Below the pieces are notes generated by a model. It did no database searches, was not told the DNA's origin, and saw only the letters and a program-made list of their open reading frames with translations. Positions 46,204 to 57,000 of a stretch of DNA of 64,000 bases are shown piece by piece (within the stretch, counting starts at the first letter, position 1; each line of letters starts with the position of its first letter). A program made the translations under genes and the position numbers. The DNA is from Quercus robur (taxonomy: Eukaryota; Streptophyta; Magnoliopsida; Fagales; Fagaceae): positions 53,959,501 to 54,023,500 of the forward strand of contig NC_065539.1 of NCBI RefSeq assembly GCF_932294415.1, in the 5' to 3' direction.

Positions 46204-46528
46204 ATTCAGAGTTTGTGAAAAAATCGAATTTCTAGTAAAACAACACGAAATCAGTGCAAAGGCACTCGGAAATCGAGAATGAAAGAAAAAAGCGAAGATT
46301 GCAGATCATACATTTGTCGATCGCTTCAAACAAATCTTCTTCGTCATCCATTTCTTCGCGCTCCATGAGCTGTAACTGGCCTTGATCTTCGGCTCTGAGA
46401 AAACATGATTCAGAAACAGAAAATCATGGTGACGATCAATACCTAGCTAGAATGAAGTTCAAAAAATCAAAGAGAAACGAAGAGGAAGAAGTGTACGGCT
46501 CTGTGACTTACTTGAGTGTTGCAATCAT
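42823..46528 (-). CDS. DMC1: Meiotic recombinase DMC1
   Basis: Fifteen exons on the minus strand: 46512-46528, 46312-46394, 45628-45719, 45465-45536, 45323-45361, 45148-45205, 45008-45053, 44843-44888, 44339-44400, 44123-44189, 43943-44035, 43747-43815, 43569-43647, 43111-43277, 42823-42867. They encode 344 residues, the length of Arabidopsis DMC1. The protein is a RecA/RAD51-family strand-exchange ATPase that pairs homologues in meiotic nuclei. Visible parts are an N-terminal helix-hairpin-helix region ([16 protein letters not shown]), Walker A GEFRSGKT (133-140), Walker B LLIVDS, GTFRPDRI, and [12 protein letters not shown] with a KPAGGH segment. The last 14 residues ([14 protein letters not shown]) are reached only through an AT-AC intron (42868-43110). 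Intron 9 is also U12-like. Intron 2 has a GA microsatellite. It looks intact. Confidence 0.95.
42868..43110 (-). other. U12-type AT-AC intron (last intron of DMC1)
   Basis: The intron begins ATATCCTTTT, the exact U12 AT-AC donor consensus, right after the codon GCT at 43111. It ends ...TTAACAGAAACAC before GTATTTCAG. A branch-site-like TATCTTAAC lies about 9 nt before the acceptor, within the short distance typical of U12 introns. Removing it is phase 0 and yields the conserved DMC1 C-terminus [13 protein letters not shown]. Reading through would instead end the protein after four or five aberrant codons. Confidence 0.92.
43798..43891 (-). repeat. Tandem duplication spanning the exon 12 acceptor of DMC1
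   Basis: 43798-43845 (48 bp) is repeated at 43846-43891 (46 bp, with a 2-bp difference and one substitution). Each copy holds the last bases of intron 11, TGTCAG, and the first 18 bases of exon 12, so the pre-mRNA has two near-identical 3' splice sites. Only the downstream copy continues into the intact exon. Confidence 0.85.
44190..44338 (-). other. U12-type GT-AG intron (intron 9 of DMC1)
   Basis: The donor GTATCCTTTTT matches the U12 GT-AG consensus (GTATCCTTT), and TTCTTAAC, a close match to the U12 branch site TTCCTTAAC, lies about 16 nt before the CAG acceptor. The intron is 149 nt and splits a Phe codon within EGTFRPD. Confidence 0.85.
46153..46197. repeat. GA microsatellite in intron 2 of DMC1
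   Basis: An uninterrupted 45-bp GA run (about 22 units). Confidence 0.95.
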
Positions 46529-46650
46529 CTTCGTTTCTGAGGAAGACTCTGGAGCAGAATTTGTGAGTTCTGAGTCTGAGAGAGAGAAGAAGAGAGAGAT
46601 AGAGATAGAGATTTGAAATGTAATGGACAGAGTGAGGAAATGAATTTAAA

Positions 46651-46660
46651 GGGCGGGAAT
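46651..46660 (-). promoter_or_regulatory. E2F-like site upstream of DMC1
   Basis: Minus-strand ATTCCCGCCC differs slightly from the E2F consensus TTTCCCGCC and lies about 125 bp before the DMC1 start. E2F control is known for many plant replication and recombination genes; here it is inference. A GA/CT-rich 5' leader lies at 46570-46620. Confidence 0.4.
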
Positions 46661-46699
46661 CAGGATCGACTATTAGACGAAGTTCGTTAGGCTCTTTTT

Positions 46700-47238
46700 C
46701 TCTCCTGTTATTGGTTGGAACAGTAGCGGCTCTGATCTTGCCATGTCAGCTTCAGTCAAAATTTAGACCACCAAACCAATAGATGGGACCCTATATTGTT
46801 GGTTAATTGCATGCTTCTCAATTTTTTTATAAAAAGTCTATAAACTCTAAAAAGTTGACAACAAATATCTAACGTGGCGGATTGATGGTAGTTATTAATA
46901 AGTAAAAAAAGTAATATTAGTGGTGAATTCATATAAAACCCCGTAAAAGATTATTAACTCAATTGTTGTGAAAAGTATTATGAAAATTTTTGTGTATGTT
47001 ATATTTCTTTTTTTTTTTCTTTTTTTTTCTCCTTTTAGTGATTTAATCATTTCAAACACAATTTTAAAAACAAAACTACTCTATTCAAAAATAATTTTTT
47101 TTTTTTTAAATTGCTCAAAGAACTGGAAAAAGAAAGGATTCAAGGTTTTAAGGTTGGACCAGGGTTTAACCAAAAGGTTAAATTGTGATGACATAGTATT
47201 ATTTTAATATTAATTAATATGAAAATAATAAAATAAAC
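46700..47238. other. AT-rich spacer, nothing recognised
   Basis: T-runs at about 47009-47030 and 47096-47108. No coding motif or RNA gene is visible. Confidence 0.5.
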
Positions 47239-47675
47239 GGTAAATTACACTCCTAAAATTTGGGGGTGTTTGAATTTTACTTCCTGAAGTTTCAAAATTT
47301 GAATTTTATTCTCTAAAATTTGGAGTGTTTGGATTTTATACCATAACATTTCATAATTTGAATTTTACCCCCTAAATTTTTAGGGGTATTTAGATTTTAT
47401 ATCCTAAAGTTTCAGAATTTGGGATGTAAAATCCAACACTCTCAAACTTCAGGGGATAAAATCCAAATTTTAAAACGTTAAGGTGTAAAATCCAAACACT
47501 CCCAAATTTCATAGGATAAATTCTAAACTCTGAAATTTCAGGATGTAAAATTCAAACACCCCCAAACTTTAGAGTATTACCATTGGGGATGGCATAAAAG
47601 TTGTAAAACAACAACTGGGGGGGTGTTTACACCCCCCAATGCTAATGTTCTTAGAGGTGTAATTTGCAATTTACC
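47239..47675. mobile_element. Long foldback element (imperfect inverted repeat, about 160-bp arms)
   Basis: The ends GGTAAATT..ACACTCCTAA and TTAGAGGTGTAATTTGCAATTTACC are imperfectly inverted. The arms (about 47250-47410 and 47418-47575) are close reverse complements; for example TGGGGGTGTTTGAATTTTAC on the left matches GTAAAATTCAAACACCCCCA on the right. Each arm itself consists of 4-5 variants of a short unit around GTGTTTGGATTTTA. No coding capacity. It is probably a non-autonomous DNA element; the superfamily is unclear. Confidence 0.6.
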
Positions 47676-48058
47676 TAATAAAATATATAAAAATTAGTAA
47701 TCTTGACTAAAAAAAATTTAGAGCGGTTAATTATATATCGACTAATGATGAGATGATATTTTCAAAATTTATTACAATGACTAGATAGGATAAATTCTAA
47801 ACTCTGAAACTTCAGGATGTAAAATTCAAACACCCCCAAACTTTAGAGTATTACCATTGGGGATGGCATAAAAGTTGTAAAACAACAACTGGGGGGGTTT
47901 TTACACCCCCCAATGCTAATGTTCTTAGAGGTGTAATTTGCAATTTACCTAATAAAATATATAAAAATTAGTAATCTTGACTAAAAAAAATTTAAAGCGG
48001 TTAATTATATATCGACTAATGATGAGATGATATTTTTAGAATTGATTACAATGACTAG
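47511..48058. repeat. 274-bp tandem duplication overlapping the foldback
   Basis: 47511-47784 and 47785-48058 are copies of 274 bp with fewer than ten differences by eye. The unit contains the distal half of the foldback's right arm, its terminus and about 110 bp of flank, so the duplication followed the foldback insertion. Confidence 0.9.
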
Positions 48059-48176
48059 ATGATTATTATCTGATTATTTCAAATATTTTAACAGATTTAT
48101 ATGACCAAAAAAAAAAAAAAATTAGAGAGTTCAGTATACTAATATAATTTTTAAAAAGTTCAATATACTTTAGGCT

Positions 48177-48715
48177 TAGATTGGTTGGAGGATGGAAAAG
48201 TGAGAAATAGAAAATATTTAATTTTCTTTCATACATGTTTGGTTGGGTGTGGAAAATTGATGAAAAACTATTTTATTTGGTTGAGAAGAAGAGTGATACA
48301 ATATAAAAAAAAAAGTTTGTATAAATTTATTCTCATGCCCTATTACATAAATTCTTTTTTAATAATTTACAATGGGGAAAATAAAATTAAAGTGGAGGTT
48401 AAAAATTTTAAATAAAACATACATAATGGATTAAAAAAAAGGTTCATAGTGGGTTAAAAAAAATCTCACATACAATGGAGGGAAGAGAGGGGTAGATGAA
48501 TAATTTTTCTTCTACACTCTCTCCTCTCTCATTTTCTCCCCACATTGGGAAAATGCAATTTTGATGGGTGTAGAGATAAAACACTTGGGACCCACCAAAA
48601 TTACCCCACATTCCACTTTTGAACAAAACAACCCCTCTATTCAAAATATCTCCTATTTTCTACTTCCTCTTTGTCAACCTCCCCCAAATCACCCCCTCCA
48701 ACACACATATTTAAA
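48177..48715. mobile_element. Possible MITE remnant
   Basis: It starts GGCTTAGATTGGTTGGAGG and ends in CCCCCTCCAACACAC, partly inverted, with a purine-rich left side and a pyrimidine-rich right side. No clear target duplication was found. This is a weak call. Confidence 0.3.
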
Positions 48716-49935
48716 ATTAAAATATGATATTTTTTTTATTCATAAGGATATATGAATACTTAGCCTATATAAAAATACAAAGTAAAAAAAAAAGAAAAAG
48801 AAAAAGAAAAAGTCCACTCATTTAATATTACCTGAGAGAGATAGAGAGGTTTACAATTTTTTTATTATTTTATTTTAAATCCCATCCACAAACCACACCC
48901 ATATCCCCAAGGGTTAGATGTTATTCCCATCCCCATTAAAAATTTAAAATATCAGTTTCTTTTTCTTCTCTCTCTCTCCCTCTCAACAAATCAAACCCAT
49001 CCAAAAATAGCAAGATCTAGTGATAGTAAGCTATTGGTGACTAACAAATTAGAGTATTGGGCTTTTCGATGGTGAGCAGTGGGATATTGCTTCCTCTTAT
49101 GAAGATGAGGTCCAACTAGTAAACCTGTGACTAGTTTACTAAACCAAGCAATTTGACCACAATTCACAACAAGAAATTATTTTTTTTGGTTTTATTAACT
49201 TTAAAAGCTAGACTAGTGGTTTGTTCTCGATTAACCTGATTAAATTCGGTTTTCAAAATCATTATTTAAAGGTTATGCAATATATTTGCTTAACTCATTT
49301 ATTGATATCAACTTGCTTTGATCCATGCATTTATTATATGAGCAGTGCGGGTTGGGTGATTATGACCATTAAATTAGCGTGTCAGGTTGACTCGCAAGTT
49401 AAGATTTTTCTAAACTACCAAGAATTGATCCATTTGCCTATATATATAGGGTTAATATTTTTTCTTTTCTTTTTTATATGAGAAAATAAATAACTTTTAG
49501 AAATAATACCAATTAAAAACATTAGTATATTAGTGTCGTAACTTGGCCTCCAAACAAGAATTCCTGACTTCGCCTATGAATGTCAAGTATTTTATGGCCC
49601 AACTAGAGATAACCAAATGTAAGTAAAGGCATATTGTATAAAATTTCCAACCCATCCAATCAAGAAGCTTTGTAAATTTTCAACCAACCCATTAGGTTTT
49701 AAAAGTTGGTGGATCGACATCAGTTTGAAAAGTGAATCCACCAATGATAGTCTAGTTAAAAATATTGGCATCAACTTGGCTAACTAGATCTGTGCATATT
49801 CCTAATGGTAGGATGCTATAAATTTTATTACATAATATCTAAAGAACGATGTGTCACCAACATCAAATTTTTTTTTTTTTTCAAATATTCGTTTTTATGT
49901 TATTAAAATCCACAGCAACATGAATATGTATTTCA
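48716..49935. other. AT-rich spacer, nothing recognised
   Basis: No coding motif, RNA gene or defined repeat was seen apart from short homopolymers and a CT-rich tract near 48965-48985. Confidence 0.45.
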
Positions 49936-50389
49936 GGTCTATTTAGATACCGCTTATTGTTAAAAATTGAAAACTAAAAACTGAAAATAATGTAGCAAAA
50001 TAATTTTTAAATATGTGAATAGTGTCGTGGAATCTATGTTAGAAGTTATATTTGCTAAAAGAGGTACTTACGGGTCCCGTAAATAGTGCACAGGACTCAT
50101 CCAAGGAAACGCAGACACGGATAGCAATACGTTTGCGTTGCTATCCAAACCCAAACTTCACGTTTGAAAGAAAATTTGAACTTTGCATGATTTTGTTTCA
50201 AACACTAAACAATAACATTGAATACAAGGCTTTTCACAACAAAATGCTCAAGGCCTGTTTGATAACGGTATTAAAACAATGAAAACTATTATTTAAATAT
50301 CATAACACGTATTTTTACACATTTTTTCATCTACATGTATTTTTACAAAACTTAAATAATATTATTAGGAATCTTTTACTAAATAGACC
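49936..50389. mobile_element. MITE candidate with 11-bp terminal inverted repeats
   Basis: GGTCTATTTAG at 49936-49946 and CTAAATAGACC at 50379-50389 are exact reverse complements bounding 454 bp of non-coding AT-rich DNA. No convincing target duplication was found. A second GGCCTGTTTGATAACG start near 50252 may mark another insertion inside it. Confidence 0.45.
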
Positions 50390-51047
50390 CCAATTAGTTG
50401 ATATTTTGAAGTGCTATTTTTAATACCAAATCATTGCTTTTTAAAATTTGGCACAAGTAATTATGTACCATTGATCGGTTTACTCTTTTCCAAAACAAAG
50501 TAAAAACCACATGATTATGTACTTCAGGCAAATTATTACATATGAATATGATAGAAAACTCTCGGACCAAATTTACCTGCAAGAGTACTGAAACTTGTTG
50601 GTAAGTGGCCACGAAGGAGGCAGGAAAAGAATAGTGGCCAAATTGTCAAATCAGTCAGTCCTCCACTGTTTTAAAATCTAAATTTATATATAAATTTAAA
50701 TTCGTTCTCTCTCTCCTATTCTATTCTATTTATACCCCCAAAATAAAAACGGTACAACCAGATTCTAGGGTTTCCCTCTCTCTTTAATCTTTATACGATA
50801 TCTGTGTTTCGTAACTTTTTTAATTTTCTAGGAGCGGTACTACTACGCTCCTCCCTTACTGACAAAAACCCTTTAGATTTTCCGTCATTCTTTCTTTCCA
50901 TGATTTGTACTTTTTAATTTTCTTACCTTCCAAACAGATCTTTACCCCCCAAAACCCATTGATTTTTCCTGCCAATTCCACAAAATTCGTTTCCTTCTCT
51001 GACAAATCCCTCGCTTATGCTCCGCTCCATCTTTGCCTCCAATCCCG

Positions 51048-54000
51048 ATGCAGCTCGCCAATTCGGACCAACCCGCTTCCGAATCCCCCAAAAACTCGGA
51101 AAAGTCCGAAACTTCAAAACCCCCCAAGCCCTCCGTGGTTGACGATGGCGATGCTGATGCCGAGGATGGACCGGTTCTTGATGTTTCCGGGAAAAGTTTC
51201 GAGGTTTCGACGTTGGAGAACTCAAACGACGCCGTGGAGGGTTTGTATCTGTACAAAAACGTGTTCAATTTGATACCGAAATCGCTGGCCGGGCTCGGGC
51301 GGCTGAAGAGGTTGAAGTTCTTCGGGAATGAGATTAATTTGTTTCCTTCGGAGTTTGGGAGCTTGGTTGGATTGGAGTGCTTGCAGGTTAAGATATCGTC
51401 GCCCAGTTTTGGTGGGTTGCCACTGAATATGCTCGAGGATTTGAAGGAGCTTGAGCTTTCTAAAGTGCCGCCTCGGCCTTCGGCTTTCCCGATACTTGGC
51501 GAGATTGCTGGCCTCAAGTGCCTGACTAAGCTCTCTGTTTGCCATTTTTCCATAAGGTAAGTGTGTATGTTGCTCTGTATTTAGCTCTGCTCTGCTTGTC
51601 TGCTGAGATGGAACTTAAAATAGTTGAAAATTTTGAATTTTTGTGTGGGGTATTTGTGTAACTTGTTTGGTTTAGTTGAATTGAATTATTTATATTTGAC
51701 ACTGTTTTGTTCAGCAGCTGTTATGCTTTATCTAATTGACACTGGGAAAGATTATTTGGAATCTGTCTCTGATAAGATAATTAGTGTAGTTGAAGCCAGC
51801 CCCAGTTGATTTGGCTTGCATTGTATATATTTAGTGTGTGGAGGGATGTACTTTAGGCTTAGGTGAGGATGTAATAATACCTAGTAGAAGCATGTGTCTT
51901 GGTTTAGTCTTAATAATCATGTAACTGAATGCAAAATATTGTGATTTCTGCTGCAAGTGAATTATCCAGTATTATACCGATTCTGTATTTTTGACAAAAA
52001 AGAGTATTTCTATAATGTATCATACAAGATTGACTGGGATACAATGAAGGCTGTGCATAGATAATTAGTAGAAAAGTTGCTAATGGCCTTTGGACCAAAT
52101 GACTTCGCCTTCTCTTGTAAACAAGGGATGGAGGGTGAGCTCACATGTTCAAAAACCATACTCTGGTGTGTGAGTAGTTTTTGAATAATAATAAATAAGC
52201 AAAAGAGAATACTCTCAATTACATATACATCAGTATAATTTGTGTCATTATTCTGGATAGTACATGTAATATCAAACTCATAAATAGGCTGATCTATGCA
52301 TGCCTAGGCTGCTGAGTGACTTTCAATGAGCTCTATAATGGCAAAGCTTGAGCTACCTGGATTGCTTAAAAATTTGTAGACTTTTCATCGCACAATATGG
52401 TTATGTGGTTGTCCTTTTTTAATTGCGCATGAACTGTTATGACACACAACAAACAAATGGTAATGCTATTAAAATTCAGGAAAAAATGAAAAGATGAGAA
52501 ATTTGAAATTATAGGGAGCATGGATTGAAGCCACAGGGTGAAAAACCTTGATGCAGATCCTATAACAGCTTGTCATGCTAGGACATAACACCTCAAAGGT
52601 ATCCATTTATGTTTAATTTGAAGCCAAAGGGTGAAAATCCTTGTTGTAGATCCTGTAACAGCTTATAATGTTTAATTTGGTGTCTGTCCAAATTGTTTGG
52701 CCTTGATAGTGATGGTATAGCATGTTATAAACTAGGTGATTAAACCTCTCTCTCTCTCTCTCTCTCTCCCACACACACACACATGACCATGAACCATGTG
52801 ATGAAATCTCAAGCAGAATGCTTGTTCTCATAAGGTGAAGCCATTAAGTTTCATTAATAATGCTCTAAACTTCTAAGCCTTGAGTATTTGAGGACCATTT
52901 GTCATTGTCATTTCAGTAACGAATAGAAAAATAGTATTGCTGTACTCACTTTACCAGCTTTTAACCCACTGAATTGTGGTGAAAATTTTCCTGCAGATAC
53001 CTTCCTCCAGAAATTGGCTGCTTAAATAAGTTGGAGTTTCTAGATCTTTCATTCAATAAGATGAAGAGTTTGCCCACTGAAATAAGTAATTTGAATGCCT
53101 TGATATCATTTAAAGTTGCTAATAATAAATTGGTGGAACTCCCTTCGGGTTTGTCCGCTTTGCAAAGGCTGGAGAACTTGGACCTCTCAAATAATAGGCT
53201 GACATCAATAGGGTCTCTTGAACTTGACTCAATGCATAACCTTCAAAAGTTAAATCTCCAGGTACTTATATATGATGACTTATACTGACTTAGTGTCAGA
53301 GGCACTTAATGTCATATTTCTTTGCTTGTTATGGTTCATTGCAGTTTTAGTTTCTTGTATGTTGTAAGTTATAATTTGTTTGGCAAAAGATTTTATTCTA
53401 TTTATTTTCTATGGTTGCTACTCTGTCAAATAGGCCCATATCCTAATTTTATGTTCAGTTACTTGAATCCTTTAATTACTGTTTTTTTGCACTAGTCAAA
53501 TCATAGGCCTCATCCACACTTTTTCAATCTTAGCTTCCATTCTTTTGATCTATGTTCTTTTGATCATCGGCCTTGTCAACTTATTGCGGTTGTCCACTTG
53601 ACCTCTTTTCACAGGCTGCAACTTGAATGAAACCACTCATTTTTGCTGTTGTAGTAATCAGTCTTCATTGCACATGGCCATGTCATTTTAAGTTACTCTC
53701 CCTCATTTTTTCCTATGTAGGAGCCACCTCTACTTTTAAATGGATGACTTTATTCCTTATTTTCCTAGTATTTTCACTCTTTAATCTTTTTGTTCTAATT
53801 CAGTCATCCTCATTTTATGAACATGTGTGTGTGTGTGTGTGTGTTGTAGGATTAGGATCAAGTTACACTTGGTGTAACTCTTTGCAATGTTACACTAGTC
53901 CTTAAATTTTTTATAGAATTAATATTTTGAAAATCTGACTATTGGATTATGTAATTTTGTTGCTTCTAATGTGCACTCCAAGTTTAGCGTTAATCGGTTG

Positions 54001-57000
54001 TTATTTACCATTTGATTCACAAGCTCATTTTTTGTGTAAGTTTAAAGTTAATAAACTTGAAATATAAACATTTTATGAAGAGACAGTTATTGATCTCCAA
54101 TAATCTTGATATTTTGCAAGTATGTAGGGTATAAGAAGATAATGTAATCCAACAATTTAATTGTCAAAATACCCTTTTCAATGAAAAGTTATAGAGTGGT
54201 GTAACCTCACATAGAGTTACACCTGGCCCTATATTGTATGTATTGGAATGTTTCTGTGTCACATACATATATACGTACATTGTGTTTGATGCTCATGAAT
54301 TTTGGATATCTCACTTATCAAAAAAAAAGAATATCTCAACTTGTCTTGGAATTGGATTACTCAGTGGTTTTTAGCTTTATTCTGTATCAATGTTTGAAGC
54401 CTAGCATTTAATTTGTGTCCTGATTCTTCTTCATCTTTGAAGTACAATAAGCTCCTCAGCTATTGTCAAATACCTTCATGGATAAGCTGCAATTTGGAAG
54501 GGAATGGTAGAGATGCATCCAATGATGATTTCATCAGTTCTTCAGTTGAAATGGATGTGTATGACACTACCATGGAAAATGAGAGAAGTCTTTCCTGTAA
54601 TGGTGAGGCCTGTGCAATCAGTTCTATTTGATTAAATCTGGATGGTTCCTTTCTTTATTTAAAATAAATATACTTTGTTTTGTATATGCTTTTGTTCGGA
54701 TATGTGAAACCAGTTTCATCTTATGACTCAAAGATGCAGGCTCTAGTCATACATCACCAACCTTATTAACTGTGACATCATCAAACAGTAGATGCTTCGC
54801 AGCCCGTAGGACAGGCAAGCGATGGAAACGACGGTATTATTTGCAGCAGAAAGCTCGTCAAGAACGCTTGAACAACAGTAGAAAGTGGAAAGGTATAGAT
54901 TGTGACAAGGTGTTAACTATGAAAGCAGAAGAAAACATCAAATCCAGCAACCTCAATGTCCCTGCTACTGAAACTTGTGTAGAAGGTGCCTCAGACATTG
55001 TAGGTGTGGATGATGATGATAAGCAAATTGTTTCTGGAGAAGCTGAAAGTGAAAATTTGCCTAGTGTGGCCAAGGATAATGAAATTGGTTCCAGAAAGGG
55101 GTTTGGTGACTCTGCTCCAAAAAGAAAAGGGGGTGAAGATGAATGCTGTGAACCTGACTTATCTCTGATCTCCACACAGAATGGGGCTGGTGAGGAAGAT
55201 GAAGGTTCGTCTTCAGAAACATTGAAAAGTATCTCCAAGTCAAAAAGGCATTGTGATAGGGATCTTGATAATCCCAAGCCATGCAAGTCTCGTAAACCAA
55301 TTGAAGATAGCTCAAATTTGTCTCACAAGTACAGTAATGACTCATTTTGTAGCGTTGAGGATCATCTACCAGATGGTTTCTATGATGCGGGGCGTGACCG
55401 ACCCTTCATGTCACTGAGTGATTACGAGCAAAACTTGCATCTTAATTCACGTGAAGTCATTCTTGTGGACAGGTCATTTTATACATGAATGTTTTGTTGA
55501 TTTAGATATTGATTGCACTTTTTTTGGTTTGTGGGTTGGTATATAGTAATGGTTCACTTGATGTAAACAACTGAGATTGTTTATTTTGACCTTCAGGAAG
55601 AGGGATGAAGAGTTAGATGCGATTACACTATCTGTTCAAGCATTGGTGTTTCATTTCAAGCAATTAAATGGTTTAAGCAGAAATAGGGATCAGGATGCTG
55701 TTGATGTCCTGCAGATTGCATCATTGCTTGCTCTTTTTGTATCAGATCATTTTGGAGGTAGTGATAGAGGTGCTCTTGTTGAAAGGACACGAAAAGCAGT
55801 CTCTGGTTCAAACTATCAAAAGCCCTTTGTTTGCACTTGCTCAACTGGAAACAGAGAGAGTATTGGTACAACCAACAAGGCAGTTGTGGACACTGTTGAA
55901 GATATTATTTTTTCTGATCTCTGTGAGAAATCCATCAGCTCTATTAAAGTAAGAAGAAATTCTGTAATAGTTCCTATAGGGGCCCTGCAGTTTGGTGTGT
56001 GCAGGCATAGAGCATTGCTCATGAAGGTGATTCTTCTACTGTGTTTATGTTTCAAGATCTATATGTTTTGGATGTGTTTATTATTTTTCCTTTTCCCTTC
56101 TAGTTATTATCGTGATCTGATGAAATATCGTTTTCTCCAGTATTTATGTGACCGGATGGAGCCTCCTCTACCTTGTGAGCTTGTCAGGGGTTACCTGGAT
56201 TTCATGCCACATGCCTGGAATGTTGTTCCCATCAAGAGGGGTGATTCTTGGGTTCGCATGGTTGTTGATGCATGTCGTCCACATGATATAAGAGAAGAGA
56301 CAGACTCGGAATATTTTTACAGGTCAGCACCTTTAGATTTTTCTTTTTAATGGGTGATGCTTATGTTAAACCATAGAAAACCATGGCGAGTATTTGACTG
56401 CTCACACTTGGCACAGTTGGATTTAGGCCATGTTTTAGGTTGATCTCAACTTCTGATGCTATAAGAAGCCTGCTAAAGCTTGGCTCAAGCATCTTCACTA
56501 TGGCATCTTTTTAATGGGTGATGCTTATGTTAAACCATAGAAAACCATGGTGAGTATTTGACTGCTCACACTTGGCACAGTTGGATTTAGGCCATGTTTT
56601 AGGTTGATCTCAACTTCTGATGCTATAAGAATCTTGCTAAAGCTTGGCTCAAGCATCTTTACTGTGGCATCTGAACTTAAACAAGCCCAAGTAGAAGTGT
56701 GGTGCCTTTGCTTGTAGCTAATAACCATTATCCTTTATGAAATGAAGCCATTTTAAATGTGTCAGCCCTTTGCTGATGTGAGTAACAATTGTATTTATAA
56801 GACTGTTCAAAAACTAGAGTGACTGTTTTCCTCTGTATTCTACATTTCCAGATAAGAATAAATTATAGATCCAGAGAGATACTTCCCTTATGTTTGTCGT
56901 CAATGAATTGAGGCAAGGGCTACTAGAGCTATGCTTATTTAACATGAAAAGAATTAAAAGAAGTAGGCTTAGACTTGGCTTGTTTCTCATTTGAGCAAGC

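Noticed and set aside
50923-51553. Minus-strand open frames opposite exon 1 of the LRR-kinase gene
   Set aside because: Shadow frames of a GC-rich exon; the plus strand encodes a clear LRR protein.
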